Assembly: GCF_041435495.1 (NCBI RefSeq)
Contig: NZ_CP108644.1
Span: 8,541,501-8,605,500, forward strand
Direction: 5' to 3'
Source of the DNA: Streptomyces sp. NBC_01116
GTDB taxonomy: Bacteria > Actinomycetota > Actinomycetes > Streptomycetales > Streptomycetaceae
Length of the DNA: 64,000 nt
Shown: positions 60,072-64,000 of the stretch, in pieces
Position numbering within the stretch: the stretch's first letter is position 1
Layout of the letters: every line of letters begins with the position of its first letter
Program-made: the position numbers and the translations under genes
The notes under the pieces: model-generated
What the model was told of the DNA's origin: nothing
Database searches by the model: none
The model's input: the letters and a program-made list of their open reading frames with translations, nothing else

Positions 60072-62186
60072 CTACTCTCCTTCGTCCAGGACGGCGTCGC
60101 CGCCCTTGATGTGGCGGGCGGGGTTGAGACCCTTCTCCATGAGGTCGACCGCCCACAGCATCGACTGGACGCCTTCCAGTTTTGCCAGGCCCGGGGTGGG
60201 TCCGAGGCGGAAGGCGCCGGGCTGCGGCTTGCCGGACGCGGCGTAGGGGAGGAAGTCGAGCGGGCTCTCACCCGGGCTCGGGTAGACGACGCAGTCGGAG
60301 AGTACGGCGAGCGGGTACAGGCCGGTCATCTTGACCATGTTGTTGAGCTTGCGGTGCATGTTGACCCGGGCCTTGCTGATGACGGCGGCCCGGATGTCGG
60401 GGCGCCACGTCGGCCGGGCCAGGGCCGGCCACGTCTCGCCCTCCTTGTAGGACTTGCCCTGCGGGCGCTCGCGGAGCTTGCCGACGCCGCCCTTCACCGT
60501 GGCCTTGATCGCGGACAGGACGGCGGCCAGCGCCGGGTCGTTCTGCTTGTGCTGCTCCATCGCCGCCAGGAACTCCACGTCGGTGAGGTCCTTGGTGACG
60601 CCGAGGTCGGCGAGGGTGTCGACGTAGGCGTTCTTCAGCCGGTCGTGCCACGGGTCCAGGTACGCCCCGGTCTCGCGGCGCAGGTACGCCTCGACCGGGT
60701 GCACGTCGTGCCCGAGCTCCTGGGCGTAGGCGAGGGTGTGCGTCTGGTACCAGGCCGGTCCCGTCGGCCGGGTGCCGTCGGGGGTGAACGGGGAGGGCAG
60801 GCGCGGGTCCAGCTCGATGTGGCTGAGGTCGGCCAGCCAGCTCCCGGGGATCTTCGGGTTGAACTTCGGGGTGTGGAAGTGGTCCGGGGCGGAGAGGCCG
60901 ACGACCAGGCGGGCCGCAGCGGCGAGGAACGCCGTGTTGAGGTCCAGGCCGACCGCGAAGGGCAGGGTGCACTCCTCATCGGACAGCGTCTGAACCGACC
61001 GCACCCACTGGTAGGCCTCTTCGTTCAGGAAGCCGCCCTTCCAGCCCGAGTTCACGACGACGGGGTGTTCCGGGGTGGCCTCCGGCGGCGCCGGGTCCAT
61101 CGGCTCCGTCCCGAGCGAGCCCGCGTTGTAGCCGGACACCCAGTTCCCGGTCTCCTCGTCCCGCACGGCCTTCGTCGGCGGGCGCAGCGCCGTCATCAGC
61201 TCCAGCCCGGACACGGCCGTCGAGCCGCGCGGCGTGATGACCCGCATCGCGTACACCCCCAGCACGCGGGCGATATCGGCCGGCTCCATCTCGCTGACAC
61301 CGGGCCAGGACCGCTCATCGAGCGCGTTCCACGACAGGACTGCCAGCTGCACGCACTGCCGCTCGCGGCCCTGCGCCTTGCGGTAGATCCGGGCCCACGG
61401 GCCGAAGCCCCGCTGGGTGAGTTGCCACTTGGCCTTCGTCACCTGCTTGACGACGGGGTGGTCCTCCGGGAGGCGCAGGGAGCGGCGCTGCTCGTGGCCC
61501 TCCAGGCGCTCGGGCAGTCCGAGCTTCACGGCGGCGGCCGCGGTGAGCACGATCAGCGGGTCGGAGTCCTTGCCGTACCGGTTGAGCTTCGCGGCACCGA
61601 GGCCGGACTCGCGCAGCGTCCACTCCACCAGCTCCGGGATCGTGGCCGCCGGGCAGTCCAGCACGATCCCGCCCGCGCCGTACGCGGAGCCGTCGCCGTC
61701 CAGCACGGCGAGCGGGCCGTGGGGGAAGCGCGGGTCGACGGCGGGCGCGGCAGCCTTCTTGGCCGCCGGACGCCGCGACGTCACCGAACGTGCGGGACGT
61801 TCGGACACCGCCAGGACGGCCGCGGCCTGAACCGGCGCGGCAACCTCCGCCTGCTCCGGGGCGGCCGAGCCGGTGAACGTCTCGGGCACCTCCGGCTGCG
61901 GCGCGACGACCGGTGCGGGCGCGGCCGGGGAAGTGTGCGCGGGGTACTTCGCTGCCCACCCCTTCAGGAGCCGCTGGTAAGCCTCCAGGCGCGGCGACTT
62001 CGGTTCTGAGCGGCCGTTCTCGTAGTTCTTCACCGTCTGCGTCGACGTTTTCAGCGCGACCGCGAGGCGGGCCTGGGTAATGCCGGCGGCCTCACGCAGC
62101 CGGGCACGCTCCGCCGGAGGCGGGAGCTGCGGCTCCTCCTCCAACAGCGCGTCCACGCTCGCGAACAGCTCTTCCTCAGACGCCAT
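60072..62186 (-). CDS. tap: Telomere-associated protein Tap
   Basis: The 704-residue protein begins with a canonical XRE-type HTH (A-G-I-T-Q-A-R-L-A-V-A-L-K-T-S-T-Q-T-V-K-N-Y-E-N-G, ~34-58), then an Ala/Pro linker. The large Tap core contains G-P-L-A-V-L-D-G-D-G-S-A-Y and V-G-L-D-L-N-T-A-F-L. Tap binds the telomeric 3' overhang and recruits Tpg to it. ATG at 62186 follows GAAAGGAGACCC. The size and the tap-tpg order match linear Streptomyces chromosomes and plasmids, so the replicon is linear. Confidence 0.92.
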   Translation of the reverse strand: MASEEELFASVDALLEEEPQLPPPAERARLREAAGITQARLAVALKTSTQTVKNYENGRSEPKSPRLEAYQRLLKGWAAKYPAHTSPAAPAPVVAPQPEVPETFTGSAAPEQAEVAAPVQAAAVLAVSERPARSVTSRRPAAKKAAAPAVDPRFPHGPLAVLDGDGSAYGAGGIVLDCPAATIPELVEWTLRESGLGAAKLNRYGKDSDPLIVLTAAAAVKLGLPERLEGHEQRRSLRLPEDHPVVKQVTKAKWQLTQRGFGPWARIYRKAQGRERQCVQLAVLSWNALDERSWPGVSEMEPADIARVLGVYAMRVITPRGSTAVSGLELMTALRPPTKAVRDEETGNWVSGYNAGSLGTEPMDPAPPEATPEHPVVVNSGWKGGFLNEEAYQWVRSVQTLSDEECTLPFAVGLDLNTAFLAAAARLVVGLSAPDHFHTPKFNPKIPGSWLADLSHIELDPRLPSPFTPDGTRPTGPAWYQTHTLAYAQELGHDVHPVEAYLRRETGAYLDPWHDRLKNAYVDTLADLGVTKDLTDVEFLAAMEQHKQNDPALAAVLSAIKATVKGGVGKLRERPQGKSYKEGETWPALARPTWRPDIRAAVISKARVNMHRKLNNMVKMTGLYPLAVLSDCVVYPSPGESPLDFLPYAASGKPQPGAFRLGPTPGLAKLEGVQSMLWAVDLMEKGLNPARHIKGGDAVLDEGE

Positions 62187-62210
62187 GGGTGGGTCTCCTT
62201 TCGTGCCCTC

Positions 62211-62233
62211 ACCCTAGCAGTGTTTACCCTAGC
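62211..62233. promoter_or_regulatory. Direct repeats in the tap promoter
   Basis: On the minus strand GCTAGGGT occurs twice, 15 bp apart, within an unusually A/T-rich stretch 25-50 bp upstream of tap. It could be the site for autoregulation by the Tap HTH. Confidence 0.4.
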
Positions 62234-62291
62234 TTTTAGCCTCTTTTTTTAACCCGTTCTGATTTATTGGCGGGCGAGGTGTGGACACGCG

Positions 62292-62323
62292 GAAGGCCGT
62301 CCAGCGGATGCCGGACGGCCTTC
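62292..62323. terminator. Terminator between lipoprotein and tap
   Basis: GAAGGCCGTCC, a 10-base loop and GGACGGCCTTC form a perfect 11-bp stem downstream of the minus-strand lipoprotein gene. Confidence 0.7.
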
Positions 62324-62473
62324 GGTCTCACATCTCACAGACTCGCCAGAAGGACTTTCACCTGCGGAAACACCCCAAGAGGCTCACAGGCGGACGGACT
62401 CGGGCTCTGTGCCCCTGACCTCGGCCAGACCGTGAGTCCACGGTGCAGCCCTCCGGAGTCAGCAGAGCGTGGG

Positions 62474-62962
62474 CTACACCTTCTCGGGGATCGTGTCGTC
62501 GATGACGATCTCCGGCTCCGGATCATCCGGACTCGTGGCGGCCTTGATCCGGTCGATCGCGGGGGCGATAGCGTTGTACACCCGGCGGGAAGCCGCCGCG
62601 TTCTCCGGGGTGTTGTTCCACTTCGACGTGTGAGCGTTGGCGTCCAGTTCCTTGAGGTAGGCCACGAGGTTCGTGCCGGTCATCGACACCTCCACAAGCC
62701 CCCGGTTGGCGCGCGGGCCGGTGGAGATCCCGGACACCGTCGCCTTCACCGTGATCGTGGGTCCGTTGCTGGGGTTCACACCGTCCGGCTTCGTCTCGTT
62801 CCACAGGTCTTTCGAGCAGACGATCGTGACCCGGGCAATGCCGGCGGCCTTGGTGAGCCGGTCGTCGTGCTTGGCCGGGGACTGGGTGCAACCTGCCAGC
62901 GCGAGGCCGGCGACAGCGGCGACGGCCAGGGCCGTACGCGGTGAGCGAGAGGGTTTCGACAT
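62474..62962 (-). CDS. Putative lipoprotein
   Basis: The 162-residue product has a basic N-terminus, a hydrophobic stretch and the lipobox L-A-L-A-G-C, so the mature protein starts at that Cys and is anchored to the outer face of the membrane. The following ~130 residues contain A-R-V-T-I-V-C-S-K-D-L-W-N-E and a C-terminal acidic tail. The ATG at 62962 has a weak RBS; a start 9 codons earlier is possible. Function unknown. Confidence 0.75.
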   Translation of the reverse strand: MSKPSRSPRTALAVAAVAGLALAGCTQSPAKHDDRLTKAAGIARVTIVCSKDLWNETKPDGVNPSNGPTITVKATVSGISTGPRANRGLVEVSMTGTNLVAYLKELDANAHTSKWNNTPENAAASRRVYNAIAPAIDRIKAATSPDDPEPEIVIDDTIPEKV

Positions 62963-63087
62963 ATTCACCACGTCATCCTTGAGCAGCACCGCAACCCAAA
63001 CCGCCTCATGACGGAAAGACGGCTGAAAGTGCTACTTAAGGCCGATTTCCGTGTGTGCGGGCGCCACCTCGACGGTGGCCGCCCTCC

Positions 63088-63525
63088 TCAGCGGCGGCCG
63101 ACAGCGATCCGGACGAGGACGTTCGGGATGAGGCAGAACGCAGCGAGGCTGCAGACGACGAGGAGCGTGAGGAACAACCAGTAGGTGAACCCGTGTCCGG
63201 TGGACTGCGCGGCGAGCGAGGCGTAGGTCAGCGTGATCAGGGACGCGGTCAGAGCGAGCCCCGCCGCCCAGCCTGTGCAGCTCAGGCCCAGCCCCAGCCC
63301 GATGAACGCCCAGAACAGGGCGGGGCCGAGCATCGCCACGACCGCGGGGACCGGCGAGGCAGGCACATCATGCGTGGCGATCAGGGCGTTGAGGGACGGG
63401 AAACAGACAACCCCCCAGAACAGGCTGTACGCACCGAGCAGACCAACAAGGGCGAAGCCGGCGGCTCCCAGAGGCCGACGCGCGGGGGCCGGGGCGGGAC
63501 GATCGGAACGGGGAAGTGTGGTCAC
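63088..63525 (-). CDS. Small four-helix membrane protein
   Basis: The 145-residue product has four hydrophobic segments (~22-45, 60-80, 86-108, 115-138) after a proline-rich N-terminus. DUF-like plasmid/chromosome-end membrane proteins of this size are common in Streptomyces. The function is unknown. It is on the same strand as the lipoprotein gene, 126 bp upstream of it. Confidence 0.65.
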   Translation of the reverse strand: MTTLPRSDRPAPAPARRPLGAAGFALVGLLGAYSLFWGVVCFPSLNALIATHDVPASPVPAVVAMLGPALFWAFIGLGLGLSCTGWAAGLALTASLITLTYASLAAQSTGHGFTYWLFLTLLVVCSLAAFCLIPNVLVRIAVGRR

Positions 63526-63826
63526 GGCCTGATGGTGGGCGGTCCTGCCCCTGTCCGAGAGGGCTTTCGCCAGCGGTCACCGGAACGGGTGTCCCACCAT
63601 CACGGCGACCCCATGTCCCGACTTCTGTCCCCGCGACCGACGACGGAACGGTACCGTCGTCGGTGCGCGGTACCCGGTCGCGTGTCCCGGAAACGGGCAG
63701 AGGTCTCTTGAGAGGCCCCGGGCCACCTCCCACCCACTGCACCAGTGACGCGGATGACCGACGACGGCCCCGGCCTCGGCACCCGACGGCCCGTTCGGCG
63801 TGAACATCTCCACGGAACAGCCGCTC
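63526..63826. other. Intergenic region with inverted repeat
   Basis: No gene is seen. ACCGACGACGG...CCGTCGTCGGT at 63636-63664 is a perfect 11-bp inverted repeat with a 7-base loop, a possible terminator of the gene entering from the right. Confidence 0.5.
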
Positions 63827-64000
63827 CTACTCCTGACCGAGCCCTGCACCCGGCCGGCACGCCTCACACGACTGGATATCCGGCATCGTCACCGCGACCA
63901 GCGCATAGTCCCGGTCGATGAAACCGATCCGGGCCTGGTAGAGCCCACAGTCCCCGCGGTGCAGCAGTGCTGGCGACGTCGGCGTCTTCTGCTGGATCTT
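63827..64000 (-). CDS. Partial gene leaving the window, DUF6233-like
   Basis: The 57 C-terminal residues are visible on the minus strand, ending at TAG 63827-63829. They contain L-L-H-R-G-D-C-G-L-Y, A-L-V-A-V-T-M-P-D-I-Q-S-C-E-A-C-R-P. The spacing of H-x-G-x-C and C-x-x-C-R-P resembles the small zinc-binding C-terminus of Streptomyces DUF6233 proteins. The start is outside the window. Confidence 0.5.
   Translation of the reverse strand, partial: KIQQKTPTSPALLHRGDCGLYQARIGFIDRDYALVAVTMPDIQSCEACRPGAGLGQE

Noticed and set aside
59586..62009. 807-codon frame antisense to tap and tpg
   Set aside because: tap and tpg are unmistakable on the other strand.
1..64000. tRNA, rRNA and riboswitch search by eye
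   Set aside because: No cloverleaf with a GGTTCRANTCC-type T-arm, rRNA signature or known riboswitch core was noticed; a covariance-model scan could not be run.

Overview
The window is high-GC DNA with the codon use, RBS style (AGGAGG/GGAGG) and gene families of Streptomyces or a close actinomycete. A tap-tpg pair (telomere-associated protein and terminal protein, 59511-62186) indicates a linear replicon, either a chromosome arm or a linear plasmid. Much of the rest is accessory DNA: at least four intact insertion sequences, a transposase fragment, miniature elements, duplicated blocks and about a dozen broken genes. No rRNA, tRNA or CRISPR array was seen.

Layout. 0-2.8 kb: a GT39-like membrane protein and a dihydrodipicolinate-reductase-like enzyme. 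3.1-10.2 kb: a P450, a small secreted protein, an ArsR-type regulator, a fatty-acyl-AMP-ligase remnant, and an IS630 element that encloses a SnoaL-like gene and abuts a MITE on a shared TA, next to a truncated regulator. 10.6-16.5 kb: an acyl-CoA dehydrogenase-like gene, then a TPP enzyme and an FMN/Fe-S glutamate-synthase-like protein. 16.5-23.4 kb: decayed acetyltransferase and STAS duplicates, a membrane-anchored HTH protein, and a small tailoring cluster (phytanoyl-CoA dioxygenase-like, small partner, SDR with Phe in place of the catalytic Tyr, class-III aminotransferase) with a MITE between two convergent genes. 23.7-26.3 kb: a P450 beside a frameshifted terpene synthase. 26.7-34.2 kb: a graveyard of plasmid-type genes (NB-ARC ATPase, a long Pro/Ala-rich protein and others) ending in a chimera with an IS701 fragment. 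34.2-42.0 kb: a second IS630, then a catabolic locus (FAD/Fe-S 2-hydroxyacid dehydrogenase, serine-glyoxylate-type aminotransferase, IclR regulator, SLC13/MatC-like permease) with two kinds of operator-like dyads. 42-47.4 kb: small plasmid-type genes, a ricin-type lectin, and a pile-up of IS701, an IS5 element carrying a SMI1/KNR4 gene, and a MITE.

47.4-59.4 kb is the most unusual part. It is a Tn7/Tn5053-like transposition module in one overlapping operon: a TnsA-like protein whose nuclease residues look lost, a TniA DDE transposase with D270, D374 and E410 intact, and a TniB ATPase. A TniQ gene lies upstream on the same strand. A two-gene, possibly nuclease-like cargo follows, and then a second TniQ of 1184 residues that carries five tandem helicase-associated-type modules. 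This TniQ fusion starts only 96 bp from the stop codon of tpg, which suggests that the element may sit at, or recognise, the telomere-protein locus. 62.2-64 kb carries a lipoprotein, a membrane protein and a partial gene leaving the window.
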